Positions 1 to 8,741 of a DNA stretch of 64,000 nucleotides are shown in pieces. How positions within the stretch are numbered: position 1 is the stretch's first letter; each line of letters starts with the position of its first letter. The DNA is from an uncultured Actinobaculum sp. (lineage in GTDB: Bacteria > Actinomycetota > Actinomycetes > Actinomycetales > Actinomycetaceae), in the NCBI GenBank assembly GCA_938020505.1, contig CALIHR010000051.1, positions 1-64,000 on the forward strand, written 5' to 3'. A model generated the notes under the pieces. The model did no database searches, was not told the DNA's origin, and was given only the letters and a program-made list of their open reading frames with translations. The translations under genes and the position numbers were made by a program.

Positions 1-709
1 GGGGACCGCCGCGGCGGTCTCCGCGGCCGCGGCCGCGAGGCGATTCGGCGAGCGAGCGGTAGTACTCCGCGTCGGTGACGTCGCCGCGATAGATCCACAC
101 TTTCACGCCGATGCGGCCGAAGGTGGTGCGGGCCTCGTAGAAGCCGTAGTCGATGTTGGCGCGAAGCGTGTGCAGGGGCACGCGGCCTTCGCGGTAGAAC
201 TCCGAGCGCGACATCTCGGCGCCGCCGAGGCGGCCCGAACACTGGACGCGGATGCCCTTGGCGCCCGCGCGCTCGGCGGACTGGATGCCCTTGCGCATCG
301 CGCGGCGGAAGGAGACTCGCGAGGCAAGCTGCTCGGCGATTCCCTGGGCGACGAGCTGCGCGTCGGCCTCCGGGTTCTTCACCTCGAGGATGTTGAGCTG
401 AATGGCCTTGCCCGTCAGCTTCTCGAGGTCGGCGCGAAGGCGGTCCGCCTCTGCGCCGCGGCGTCCGATGACGATTCCGGGGCGCGCGGTGTGAATGTCC
501 ACGACGACGCGCTCGGCGCGGCGCTCGATGTTGACGCGCGAAATGCCGGCGCGGTCGAGGGTCTTCTCGATCATCCGCCGGATCTGGATGTCTTCGCGAA
601 CGAAGTCGGCGTAGCGCTGACCCGGCTTGTTCGAGTCAGCGAACCACTTCGAGCGGTGGTCGGTGGTTATTCCGAGTCGGAACCCGGTCGGGTTGACCTT
701 CTGGCCCAC
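1..709 (-). CDS. rpsC: 30S ribosomal protein S3 (partial, 3' end outside window)
   Basis: S3 sits in the head of the small subunit near the mRNA entry tunnel. The visible 236 residues begin MGQKVNPTGFRLGI, the family's signature start, and the KH RNA-binding loop IGRRG is at residues 81-85. The window ends inside the variable Arg/Gly-rich tail, so only the last residues are missing. The start is GTG and shares one base with the TAG stop of rplV, so the two are probably translationally coupled in the S10 operon. Identity is certain from sequence and operon position. Confidence 0.97.
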   Translation of the reverse strand, partial: MGQKVNPTGFRLGITTDHRSKWFADSNKPGQRYADFVREDIQIRRMIEKTLDRAGISRVNIERRAERVVVDIHTARPGIVIGRRGAEADRLRADLEKLTGKAIQLNILEVKNPEADAQLVAQGIAEQLASRVSFRRAMRKGIQSAERAGAKGIRVQCSGRLGGAEMSRSEFYREGRVPLHTLRANIDYGFYEARTTFGRIGVKVWIYRGDVTDAEYYRSLAESPRGRGRGDRRGGP

Positions 710-1086
710 TAGCGGGTCCTCCCCTTCTTCCGAGCGGCGACTTCGTCGCCGACAACGACGGTGATATGGCTGGTCCTTTTGAGGATCCGGTTGGCGCGCC
801 CCTGTGCACGAGGCTGGATGCGCTTCATCGTGGGACCCTCGTCGGCGTAAATCGCCTGGATGTAGAGGTCCTCGGCGTCGAAACGCTCACCGGCCTGATC
901 GGCCAGGTACTGAGCGTTGGCGATCGCCGACTCGACTAACTTTCGGACGGGTTCGGCCGCCCCCTGAGGTGCGAATCGCAGCACGTCGACGGCGTCCAGA
1001 GCGCGCCTGCCGCGGATGACGTTCACGACGCGGCGGGCCTTCTGGGGCGTGACGCGCACGAAACGTGCCTGCGCCTTGGCTTCCAT
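709..1086 (-). CDS. rplV: 50S ribosomal protein L22
   Basis: L22 binds 23S rRNA and its hairpin lines the peptide exit tunnel. The 125-residue product shows the conserved core VRVTPQKARRVVNVIRG near the N-terminus and the tunnel-hairpin region RIQPRAQGRANRILKRTSHI near residues 91-110. It lies between rpsS (36-base gap) and rpsC (one-base overlap), the standard S10-operon order. Length is normal for actinobacteria. Confidence 0.97.
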   Translation of the reverse strand: MEAKAQARFVRVTPQKARRVVNVIRGRRALDAVDVLRFAPQGAAEPVRKLVESAIANAQYLADQAGERFDAEDLYIQAIYADEGPTMKRIQPRAQGRANRILKRTSHITVVVGDEVAARKKGRTR

Positions 1087-1122
1087 GTTTCTGCCTTACT
1101 TTCTCTGCTCGTTGGCGGCGCC

Positions 1123-1404
1123 TCAGCGACGTCGGCCTTTACGGTCGTCCTTCTCGTGCCCGCGGAAGGTGCGGGTCGGGGCGAACTCGCCGAGCTTGTG
1201 GCCGACCATCGACTCGGTGACGAACACCGGGACGTGCTTGCGGCCGTCGTGCACGGCAAAGGTGTGACCTAGGAAGTCGGGGGTGATGACCGACCGACGG
1301 GACCAGGTCTTGATGACGTTCTTCGTGCCCTTCTCATTCTGCTCGTCGACCTTCTTCTGAAGGTGATCGTCGACGAAGGGACCCTTCTTCAGACTGCGCG
1401 GCAT
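1123..1404 (-). CDS. rpsS: 30S ribosomal protein S19
   Basis: S19 binds 16S rRNA in the subunit head and contacts the A-site tRNA. The 93-residue product starts MPRSLKKGPFVDDHL and contains the conserved segments RRSVITPDFLGHTFAVHDG and VTESMVGHKLGEFAPTRTF. It follows rplB by 15 bases and precedes rplV, as in nearly all bacterial S10 operons. Nothing is unusual about it. Confidence 0.97.
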   Translation of the reverse strand: MPRSLKKGPFVDDHLQKKVDEQNEKGTKNVIKTWSRRSVITPDFLGHTFAVHDGRKHVPVFVTESMVGHKLGEFAPTRTFRGHEKDDRKGRRR

Positions 1405-1419
1405 TCAGCTCATCCTCTC

Positions 1420-2256
<837 letters not shown>

Positions 2257-2281
2257 GAGTTTCGATCCTCAATCTTTCCGG

Positions 2282-2593
2282 TCAGCCGACCACGTCGCCG
2301 TAAATGTCGATCGAGCCCTCGCGCAGCGAGATGATCGCGCGCTTGGTGTTCTTGCGACGGCCGACGCCGTTGCGGGTGCGGCGAGCCTTCCCCTGACGAT
2401 TCTGGGTGTTCACAGAGGCGACCTTCACGTCGAAGACAGCCTCGACGGCCTGCTTGATCTCGGTCTTGGACGCACGAGGGTCGACGAAGAAGACGTACTT
2501 GCCTTCGTCCTCGAGCCGAGCCGACTTCTCCGACGCGACGGGCGCGAGAATGACATCGTGCGGACGCTTGTTCCAGAAGCTTGTCTCGGTCAC
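2282..2593 (-). CDS. rplW: 50S ribosomal protein L23
   Basis: L23 lies at the tunnel exit and is the docking site for trigger factor and SRP. The 103-residue product has the family's PHDVILAPVASEKS start and the basic loop RQGKARRTRNGVGRRKNTKRA that enters 23S rRNA. Its start overlaps the rplD stop by four bases (ATGA arrangement), indicating coupled translation. Confidence 0.96.
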   Translation of the reverse strand: MTETSFWNKRPHDVILAPVASEKSARLEDEGKYVFFVDPRASKTEIKQAVEAVFDVKVASVNTQNRQGKARRTRNGVGRRKNTKRAIISLREGSIDIYGDVVG

Positions 2594-3237
2594 TTCTCCT
2601 CCTTGCCGTTCTTCGAGACGTACTCGGTGAGAGCCGACTCGGTGAAGACGACGTCGTCTGCCACGAGGACGTCGTAACTGTTGAGCTGATCGACGAAGAT
2701 GACCGACGCCTCGGGGGCGTTGCGCAGCGAAAGCCTCGTCAGATCGTCGCCGCGGGAAACCGCCACGAGCGCCGCGCGGTCGTCAATCACCTTGCGAAGC
2801 AGGCCGAGGGCGGCCTTGGTGGAGGGCTTTTCGCCCTCGAGGAAAGCCTCGACCACGTGAATGCGCCCGTTGCGCGCCCGGTCCGAGAGGGACTGGCGCA
2901 GCGCCGCGGCGATCATCTTCTTGGGGGTGCGCTGCGAGTAGTCGCGGGGCTTGGGGCCGTGGACGGTGCCGCCTCCCGTGAACTGCGGAGCGCGAATCGA
3001 CCCCTGGCGCGCGCGGCCGGTGCCCTTCTGTTTGAACGGCTTCTTGCCTCCGCCGGAGACTTCGCCTCGTGTCTTCGTCGAATGCGTGCCTTGGCGGGCC
3101 GCGGCCAGCTGGGCGTTGACGACCTGGTGAATGAGGGGGATGTTGACTTCGACGTCGAAAAGCTCGGCGGGAAGCTCGAAGCTGCCCGTGACCTTGCCGG
3201 CGACGTCGTAGACGTCTGCTTTGAGGGACTGCGTCAT
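2590..3237 (-). CDS. rplD: 50S ribosomal protein L4
   Basis: L4 binds 23S rRNA and its long loop constricts the exit tunnel, where macrolide resistance mutations occur. The chosen start is the ATG of MTQSLKADVYDVAG, two bases after the rplC stop, giving 215 residues. The tunnel loop is visible as GGGKKPFKQKGTGRARQGS, with no obvious insertion or deletion. A longer in-frame extension upstream lies inside rplC and is rejected as coding. Confidence 0.96.
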   Translation of the reverse strand: MTQSLKADVYDVAGKVTGSFELPAELFDVEVNIPLIHQVVNAQLAAARQGTHSTKTRGEVSGGGKKPFKQKGTGRARQGSIRAPQFTGGGTVHGPKPRDYSQRTPKKMIAAALRQSLSDRARNGRIHVVEAFLEGEKPSTKAALGLLRKVIDDRAALVAVSRGDDLTRLSLRNAPEASVIFVDQLNSYDVLVADDVVFTESALTEYVSKNGKEEK

Positions 3238-3239
3238 GT

Positions 3240-3905
3240 TCAGGCTCCCTTCACGGCGGTGCGGACCACGACGGTTCCGCCTTTGTTTCCGGGGACGGCG
3301 CCGGCCAGAAGGATGATGCCCTTCTCGACGTCGACGGCGTGGACGGGAAGATTGAGGACTGTCACGCGGTCCTTGCCCATGCGGCCGGCCATGCGCAGGC
3401 CGCGGAAGACGCGCGAAGGCGTGGCGCAAGCGCCGATCGAGCCGGGCTTGCGGTGGTTGCGGTGGGCGCCGTGGGAGGCGGAAACGCCGGAGAACCCATG
3501 GCGCTTCATGACTCCTGCGAAGCCCTTGCCCTTGGACGTGCCGATGACGTCGACCTTCTGCCCGGCCTCGAACAGGTCGGCGGTGAGCTCCTGGCCGAGT
3601 TCGTACTCGGAGGCGTCGGAGGTGCGGATTTCGGCGAGCTTGCGGCGGGGGGCGACTCCGGCTTTGTCGAAGTGGCCCTGGAGCGGCTTCGTCACGTTCT
3701 TGGTCTTCAGCTCGCCGGAGGCAAGCTGAACGGCCGAATACCCGTCGGTTTCGGGGGTGCGGATCTGTGTCACAACATTCGTGCCGACGCGCACAACGGT
3801 GATGGGAACGACGCGCCCTGCTTCGTCCCACAGCTGGGTCATTCCCAGCTTGGTGCCGAGCAACGCCTTGACCGGCGCGCCGACAGCGGTTTGCTTGGAA
3901 TTCAT
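3240..3905 (-). CDS. rplC: 50S ribosomal protein L3
   Basis: L3 initiates assembly of the large subunit and reaches toward the peptidyl transferase centre. The 221-residue protein has the ALLGTKLGMTQLWDEAG start and the conserved loop GSIGACATPSRVFRGLRMAG, whose tip approaches the active site. It lies 11 bases downstream of rpsJ and 2 bases upstream of rplD, within the S10 operon. Confidence 0.97.
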   Translation of the reverse strand: MNSKQTAVGAPVKALLGTKLGMTQLWDEAGRVVPITVVRVGTNVVTQIRTPETDGYSAVQLASGELKTKNVTKPLQGHFDKAGVAPRRKLAEIRTSDASEYELGQELTADLFEAGQKVDVIGTSKGKGFAGVMKRHGFSGVSASHGAHRNHRKPGSIGACATPSRVFRGLRMAGRMGKDRVTVLNLPVHAVDVEKGIILLAGAVPGNKGGTVVVRTAVKGA

Positions 3906-3916
3906 GATGCGTTACC

Positions 3917-4225
3917 TCAGAGCTTGATTTCCACGTTCACGTCCGCCGGAAGGTCGAGACGGCGAAGCGTGTCGATGGTCTTCAGGGTCGGATCGACGAT
4001 GTCGATGAGCCGCTTGTGGGTGCGCATCTCGAAGTGCTCGCGGCTGTCCTTGTACTTGTGGGGCGAACGAATGACGCAGAAGACGTTCTTCTCGGTCGGG
4101 AGCGGCACGGGGCCAACAACCGTCGCGCCTGTGCGCGTCACTTCGTCGACAAGCTTTTTCGCCGCGTTGTCAATGACCTCGTGGTCGTATGACTTCAGGC
4201 GGATGCGGATCTTCTGTCCTGCCAT
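3917..4225 (-). CDS. rpsJ: 30S ribosomal protein S10 (first gene of the S10 operon)
   Basis: S10 is a subunit-head protein that also acts as NusE in antitermination with NusB and NusG. The 102-residue product begins MAGQKIRIRLKSYDHEVIDNAA and contains the conserved stretch VGPVPLPTEKNVFCVIRSPH. It is the first gene of the operon. A sigma-70-type promoter lies about 170 bases upstream, leaving a long untranslated leader in which L4-type autoregulation could act, although I see no diagnostic structure. Confidence 0.97.
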   Translation of the reverse strand: MAGQKIRIRLKSYDHEVIDNAAKKLVDEVTRTGATVVGPVPLPTEKNVFCVIRSPHKYKDSREHFEMRTHKRLIDIVDPTLKTIDTLRRLDLPADVNVEIKL

Positions 4226-4578
4226 GCCGTCGTAAACCTCTTTCTACCTCGGTGATCGCCGGTCCCCGCACCCGGGCGTGTCGCGTATGATCACCGCGAT
4301 GATGAAGCCCTATGCAGATTACGACGAACCCTTGTCACACGCCGGGCGCCAATTCCCGACGAAGTTCATGGCCCGGGCAGCCCGGGCAACTTGTTCAGTA
4401 TGCCAGCATTTCAGCCGCCGCCGCAAGCCGACCATTTCAATAGTGGCCTACGCTACAGAAAGGCCCCCTTAATGCGCCGTCGCCCCGACAGGCTTCATCG
4501 TGCCCCGTGCGCCGTCGCCCCGACAGGCTCGGCATCCCAAGTTCGGCCGGCGCCCCTCGCTTCACACCTCGTCTCGCT
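4226..4578. other. Intergenic region: S10 leader, promoter and short direct repeats
   Basis: These 353 bases hold the rpsJ leader and its promoter. Nearer the transporter there is a 22-base direct repeat (TGCGCCGTCGCCCCGACAGG plus CT) at 4473-4494 and 4508-4529. The leader starts with a direct repeat of GCCCGGGC at 4371-4387, which could form a short stem. I see no convincing small gene or T-tailed terminator for the transporter operon. Confidence 0.6.
4397..4426 (-). promoter_or_regulatory. Candidate sigma-A promoter of the S10 operon
   Basis: On the minus strand TTGCGG (4421-4426) is followed after 18 bases by CATACT (4397-4402), a reasonable actinobacterial -35/-10 pair. Transcription would begin near 4390 and leave a leader of about 165 bases before rpsJ. 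This is a sequence match only; no start site is known. Confidence 0.5.
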
Positions 4579-5475
4579 TCACACCTCGTCGCGCCCGCTC
4601 TTGCCCGCCTTTTTGCGCAAAGGCGAGACAAGCAAAGCCTCAAGCAGAAAGGCGACGGCGGCCATGGCCACCGCATAGGCGAAGATCTCGGGTGTGTCGA
4701 TGTTGTTTTGCGCCATTCGGACGGCCCCGCCCATGCCGGTTGCGGTCGCGAGCAGCTCGGCCATGACGCACACGCGAATCGACTGGCCGAGGGCGACGGT
4801 CGCGGCCGCCAAAACGGGCGGCGCAATCATCGGAATTTCGACGCGCCGCACGATCGCCCGCCTGGGCAGCCGGAAAACCCGGGCCATTTCCACCAAGTCC
4901 CTGTCGACGTCGCGCACCGCCTGCGCGCTCGCCGCAGCCAGCACCGGCGTCGTCACGATCCCGACGACGAAGACGACGACGAGGTCCCCCGCCGTCCCAA
5001 ACCACACCATGCCCAATATGACGAAGACGATCGCGGGAGTGGACAGCAAAACGTAGAGGCTCGGCTGGAAGAACCATCCGACCCGTTTCCATTTTCCCAT
5101 CGCGCATCCCCAGGCGACGCCGACGACGAGGGCCGCCGACAGGCCGGCGAGGGCGCGGACCAGCGTCAGCCGCAGCGCCTCCCAGAATTCGTCCGTCGCC
5201 AGTATCGCCCTGATCGCCGCCCACGTCTCGTCCGGGCCGGGCAGAACGTACTCCTCCTGAGTCGATGCGGCGTATGCCCAGACCGAGATGAGAACGGCAA
5301 TTCCCAGGAGCGTCCAGAACGCGCGGCCGAGTGCGCGGAGCGTCCCCGCCCCGCGCACCCTCGCGCCGCCCGCAGCGGGGTTTGCGCCCTCCCCCGCCGC
5401 GGGGCTCACGCCATCTGCGACAGGATTCCCGCCATTCGCCGCGAGCCTTGCGTCATTCCGCATAAAACGCGTCAT
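4579..5475 (-). CDS. ABC transporter permease, SsuC/TauC type
   Basis: Integral membrane subunit of an importer. After an Ala/Gly-rich N-terminal stretch of about 48 residues there are roughly six hydrophobic segments. The cytoplasmic EAA loop, EMARVFRLPRRAIVRRVEIP, is at residues 196-215, where the ATPase docks. The arrangement resembles the nitrate/sulfonate/taurine family, but the substrate cannot be read from sequence. Its start overlaps the substrate-binding protein stop by four bases (ATGA). Its stop codon lies inside a tandem 17-base duplication (GACGAGGTGTGAAGCGA twice), so the C-terminus may have been altered recently. The length of 298 residues is normal. Confidence 0.88.
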   Translation of the reverse strand: MTRFMRNDARLAANGGNPVADGVSPAAGEGANPAAGGARVRGAGTLRALGRAFWTLLGIAVLISVWAYAASTQEEYVLPGPDETWAAIRAILATDEFWEALRLTLVRALAGLSAALVVGVAWGCAMGKWKRVGWFFQPSLYVLLSTPAIVFVILGMVWFGTAGDLVVVFVVGIVTTPVLAAASAQAVRDVDRDLVEMARVFRLPRRAIVRRVEIPMIAPPVLAAATVALGQSIRVCVMAELLATATGMGGAVRMAQNNIDTPEIFAYAVAMAAVAFLLEALLVSPLRKKAGKSGRDEV

Positions 5476-6500
5476 TCCGCATAGAACTTGTCATCCGGCA
5501 GTTTGCCGCCGTAGATCTTCGGATTGACCTCGCCGAGGCGCTTGAGGAAGTCCTCGTAGTCGGCCTTCGCCTCCTTCGCGGGCACGACGTCGAGTTGCAG
5601 GCGCGGAATCACCTGCTTGACCACGTCCACGGGAAGCTTGTAATGGTCGGCGATCGCCTGAAGCGTCGCGGGGTCTCCGGCGTTGGCCTTGTCGACGGAA
5701 GCCTTGACCTCCGCGCGGACGGCGGCGGGCAGCCCGGGCCGGGAGTCGACGAGTTTTCCCGGCATGACCAAGCCGGCCATGGGGAAACGGGCTTTCTTGC
5801 CGGTCACTTTCGCCCACTCTTCCTGGAGGTTGAAGACTCGCGCGGTCTCCTTGCCCTTTTCCTTGAGCTTGGCCTGCGCGAGCGTCGCCGCGTGCTCGGG
5901 AAGGACGGCGTAGTCGGCCTCCCCCGAGGCGAGCTTCTGCATCGCCTGCTGCCCGTCGGTCGCGTTGACCACTTCGATGTCCTTGCGGTCCAACCCGTTC
6001 TTTTTGAGCAGGTACGAGAAGACGAGATCGGGCATGTTGCCGGGCATTGCGATCGCGACCTTCTTGCCCTTGAGGGCCTTCCAATCGCCTTTCGGCGCGT
6101 CCGCGGGGCCGACGACGTAGAGCATCCCCCACACGACCGGCGAGACGAGCCTCACGTCCTGGCCCTTGTTGTACAGGTTTGCAGCGACGTAGGCGGGGGT
6201 CGCGGCGATCTGCACGTCGTTGTTGATGAGCGCCCCCTTCAGCTGGTCTGCGCTGTCCCAGTTCTTCACGCTGACGTTGTCGGAGTACTTGGACAGATTG
6301 CCTTCTTTGCCAAATCCGATCATCGGCGCTCCGAAGGCCATGGTGGTGGGCACGTAGGCCTGGATTTTAGACAGCTTGCCCGTGGCCGCCGCCGAGCCGG
6401 ACGGCTTTCCGGAGGAGTCAGGAGACGAATCCGCCCCGCCGCACGCTGTCAGGGCGATGGCGGCCGCGGCTAGAAGCGCGGCTATTTTTCGCGTGAACAT
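5472..6500 (-). CDS. ABC transporter substrate-binding lipoprotein, NMT1/SsuA-like
   Basis: The 342-residue protein starts with a lipoprotein signal peptide: Arg/Lys, a hydrophobic run, and lipobox LTAC with Cys20. A Ser/Gly/Ala linker follows. The mature part resembles periplasmic-binding-like II proteins of the sulfonate/nitrate/thiamine-precursor type (GDWKALKGKKVAIAMPGNMP, then GEADYAVLPEHAATLA). It should capture a small solute outside the membrane and hand it to the SsuC-like permease. The gene starts 144 bases after the ATPase gene and overlaps the permease by four bases. The ligand is unknown. The family covers sulfonates, nitrate, HMP and metal-related ligands, and no binding residues distinguish them here. 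Confidence 0.88.
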   Translation of the reverse strand: MFTRKIAALLAAAAIALTACGGADSSPDSSGKPSGSAAATGKLSKIQAYVPTTMAFGAPMIGFGKEGNLSKYSDNVSVKNWDSADQLKGALINNDVQIAATPAYVAANLYNKGQDVRLVSPVVWGMLYVVGPADAPKGDWKALKGKKVAIAMPGNMPDLVFSYLLKKNGLDRKDIEVVNATDGQQAMQKLASGEADYAVLPEHAATLAQAKLKEKGKETARVFNLQEEWAKVTGKKARFPMAGLVMPGKLVDSRPGLPAAVRAEVKASVDKANAGDPATLQAIADHYKLPVDVVKQVIPRLQLDVVPAKEAKADYEDFLKRLGEVNPKIYGGKLPDDKFYAE

Positions 6501-6644
6501 GATTGTCCTTTCGATTGGTGACGCCGGCGCGGCCGCGGGCGCCCCTCGCTTTGCGACGGCCTTCGCGCGGTCGAAGGCCGTTCCGTTCGGCGATCGGAGA
6601 TTGTCTCCGTCGGCCGATCGGCGACGCGACGGGGCGGCTGCGGC

Positions 6645-7307
6645 TCAGCCGGAAAGGCGCCAGCGGCCCGGCGGGCCGCTCAGGTGCAGGCGCAGCGCGG
6701 ATACCTGTTCGAGCTCGTCGGGGTCGTGCGATACCCATACTGTGACGAGGTTCGAGTGCGCGACGATGTCCTGCAGGTCGTCGCGCAACGATTGTGCGAG
6801 TGGCTTGTCGAGAGCGGAGAAGGGCTCGTCTACAAGCAGGAGCCTCGGCTCCGTCGCCATGGCCCGGGCGATGGCGACGCGCTGCCTCATGCCTCCCGAC
6901 ATCTGCGGCGGACGCACGCCCGCCGCATCGGAGAGCCCGACGCGTTCGAGCCATTCCTCGGCGATGAAGAACCGCCCCGGCACGCGCCGGTCGAGAGTGA
7001 GCAGCACATTGTCCCGGGCCGAGAGCCAGGGCAGCAGCCGCGGCTCCTGGAAAACGAAGGCGAGCCTGCCGTCCGGGCGTTGGATTCTGCCCGAGTACCC
7101 GCCGACGGCGCCGGCGATGACGCGCAGCAGGGTCGTTTTGCCAGCGCCCGAAGCTCCCGAGACGCCGAGGATTTCGCCGGGGCGCACGGTCAAGCTGAGA
7201 TCGGCGACGAGGTGAAGCCGACGTCGGTGGATGTCCACGTGGGACAGAGCCAAGGCGCGGGAGGGCGGCGAGAGAGGCTCGGCGTCGGCCTTGGATCGTC
7301 TCGGCAT
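6645..7307 (-). CDS. ABC transporter ATP-binding protein, SsuB/TauB type
   Basis: ATPase partner of the adjacent permease and lipoprotein. Starting at MPRRSKADAE, 11 bases after the methyltransferase stop, it has 220 residues. Walker A GASGAGKT is at 51-58, a Q-loop in FVFQEPRLLPW near 85-94, the signature MSGGM at 136-140, Walker B LLLVDE at 156-161 and the switch histidine in VSHDPDE. All catalytic elements are intact. It is short for the family, ending soon after the switch histidine. A longer in-frame extension upstream lies within the methyltransferase gene and is not used. Confidence 0.88.
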   Translation of the reverse strand: MPRRSKADAEPLSPPSRALALSHVDIHRRRLHLVADLSLTVRPGEILGVSGASGAGKTTLLRVIAGAVGGYSGRIQRPDGRLAFVFQEPRLLPWLSARDNVLLTLDRRVPGRFFIAEEWLERVGLSDAAGVRPPQMSGGMRQRVAIARAMATEPRLLLVDEPFSALDKPLAQSLRDDLQDIVAHSNLVTVWVSHDPDELEQVSALRLHLSGPPGRWRLSG

Positions 7308-7318
7308 CTCCAGGGCCT

Positions 7319-8308
7319 CTAGGGTTTGCGGGCGACGAAGCCGACGGCGTTGATGTTCTCCTTGTGGGCGCGGAACACGCCCCGCATGGCTTTGATTCGC
7401 TCTCTCGCGGCCTTGTTCCTGACGACGTTGAAGAAGAATCGCAGCGCCCCGAAGAACCCTTCGTCGGCCACGAGGCGCTTGGCCTCCAGCAGCATCATCG
7501 GATTGGCGTCGGTGTACTCGACTTGGAATCCCGCCTCTTCGAGCAGCCGCTTCCACCCGGCGGAGGTCAGAGGCCTCGCGCCGACCTTGATCGTCCGCGA
7601 CAGCGCGCGCGAAACGTCGCGCACGACGTCTTCGGGGACGTCGTCCGGGCAGAAACCCAGTTCGTGGATGGCGTATCGGCCTTTGGGGGCGAGAATCCGG
7701 AAGGCTTCGCGCATGATGGCGAGCTTGTCCTCGTCCGACTGCATCGTGAGCATCGCCTCGCCGACGACGAGGTCGGCCGACCCGTCGGGCAGCCCCGTGT
7801 TTTTGGCGTCCGCCCGCTGCAATCGTGCTTGCCCGTGCTTCGAGACGGTCTCGAGCAGCTGCTGCGTGCCTTCTTTGTTCGGGTCGACGCCGACGTATTC
7901 CTTCGGACCCGCCGCCAGGAGGATTTCAGCCGTCCTTCCCACGCCGGGGCCGAATTCGACGATCCTGTCCTCCTTCGCCGGCCGCGCGGCCTTGAGGACC
8001 CTGCGCGTCAGCTCGATGCCGCCGGGGCGGAGCACGCGCTTGCCCATTTTCGCCAGAAGCCAATGGCCTTGGAGCCTCTTTTCCTCCGGGCCGGTGCGGC
8101 TTCCGCGGCGGGCCTCGTCGGCGCCGGAGCGGTTCCCGCGGGTCTCGTCGCCCTTCTTTTCCCCGTGTCCGCGGGCTTCGTGGGAGCCGGAATCGCTTTC
8201 GCGAGGCGCTTCGGAATCGGAACGGTCGGCGCGAATTTCGTCGGAGCCGGAATGTTCCTCGCGCGCCGCGTCAGCGTCGGCGCGCTTTTCAGTGGCCTCG
8301 TCGCTCAC
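7319..8308 (-). CDS. Class I SAM-dependent methyltransferase with charged N-terminal tail
   Basis: A Rossmann-fold methyltransferase of unknown substrate. Motif I, VEFGPGVGRTAEIL, is at residues 117-130. An acidic strand end follows (YVGVDPN), then a motif-II-like DLVVGEAMLTMQ. Residues 1-80 are an unusual, strongly hydrophilic tail rich in Glu, Arg, Ser and Gly with repeated SGS/SHE/ADE units, probably disordered. The gene overlaps the cupin by four bases and is followed after 11 bases by the ATPase gene, so it belongs to the transporter operon. This suggests a methylation step linked to the imported compound, which is inference. The closest general resemblance is to UbiE/arsenite-type methyltransferases, without the cysteines of ArsM. 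Confidence 0.8.
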   Translation of the reverse strand: MSDEATEKRADADAAREEHSGSDEIRADRSDSEAPRESDSGSHEARGHGEKKGDETRGNRSGADEARRGSRTGPEEKRLQGHWLLAKMGKRVLRPGGIELTRRVLKAARPAKEDRIVEFGPGVGRTAEILLAAGPKEYVGVDPNKEGTQQLLETVSKHGQARLQRADAKNTGLPDGSADLVVGEAMLTMQSDEDKLAIMREAFRILAPKGRYAIHELGFCPDDVPEDVVRDVSRALSRTIKVGARPLTSAGWKRLLEEAGFQVEYTDANPMMLLEAKRLVADEGFFGALRFFFNVVRNKAARERIKAMRGVFRAHKENINAVGFVARKP

Positions 8309-8697
8309 TTTTCCCCCTCTTCTGCGGACCGGTCCAGGGTTTCTTTCGCAGCGTAGGCGGTGTTTTCGACGTCGACGAGCGTGAGCGCCATGTAGCAGGG
8401 GTCGAGCGCCTCGAGCGCATGCCTGTCTCCGGGCGCCAAGTAGACGACGTCGCCTCCGGCCAAATCGTGCGTCACCTCGCCGACGCGGAAACGCATCTTG
8501 CCGCTCAGCATCTGGACGACGACGGCCCGAGGGGAAGCGTGCTCCGTGAGCACCTGGCCCGCGTCAAAACTGAAGACGACGTGGCGCAAGACGGCGTTGT
8601 TGACGACGACCCGCGAGGTGGTGGCCGCCTCCAGGATGGGCAGTTTGTCGAAGACACCCGTGAGAAAGGCCGATTCGACGACAGGCGTTGTAGGCAT
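8305..8697 (-). CDS. Cupin-domain protein, first gene of the transporter operon
   Basis: A 130-residue single-domain cupin. The metal-binding motifs are recognisable but degenerate: VLTEHASPRAVVVQMLSGKM for motif 1 and DLAGGDVVYLAPGDRHALEAL for motif 2, with His residues that could hold a metal. The start is the ATG of MPTTPVVE, five bases after a clear GGAG ribosome-binding site. An in-frame extension upstream covers the putative operator and is rejected. Small cupins are often enzymes or ligand sensors, and the sequence does not decide which. It overlaps the methyltransferase by four bases. Confidence 0.78.
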   Translation of the reverse strand: MPTTPVVESAFLTGVFDKLPILEAATTSRVVVNNAVLRHVVFSFDAGQVLTEHASPRAVVVQMLSGKMRFRVGEVTHDLAGGDVVYLAPGDRHALEALDPCYMALTLVDVENTAYAAKETLDRSAEEGEK

Positions 8698-8712
8698 CGT
8701 TGCTCCAATTGA

Positions 8713-8741
8713 GTTACGCAAGGTCGGTGTTACGTAAACAA
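8713..8741 (-). promoter_or_regulatory. Candidate operator/promoter of the cupin-methyltransferase-ABC operon
   Basis: Two copies of GTTACGYAA lie 16 bases apart at 8713-8721 and 8729-8737. The second contains the perfect palindrome TTACGTAA. A weak promoter on the minus strand (TTGTTT at 8736-8741, 17 bases, CGTAAC at 8713-8718) overlaps both copies, which is what a repressor site would look like. The regulator is unknown. Confidence 0.4.

Noticed and set aside
170..712. Long plus-strand open frame opposite rpsC
   Set aside because: It is the antisense shadow of rpsC. It has no ribosome site, no family match, and the reverse strand codes a perfect S3.
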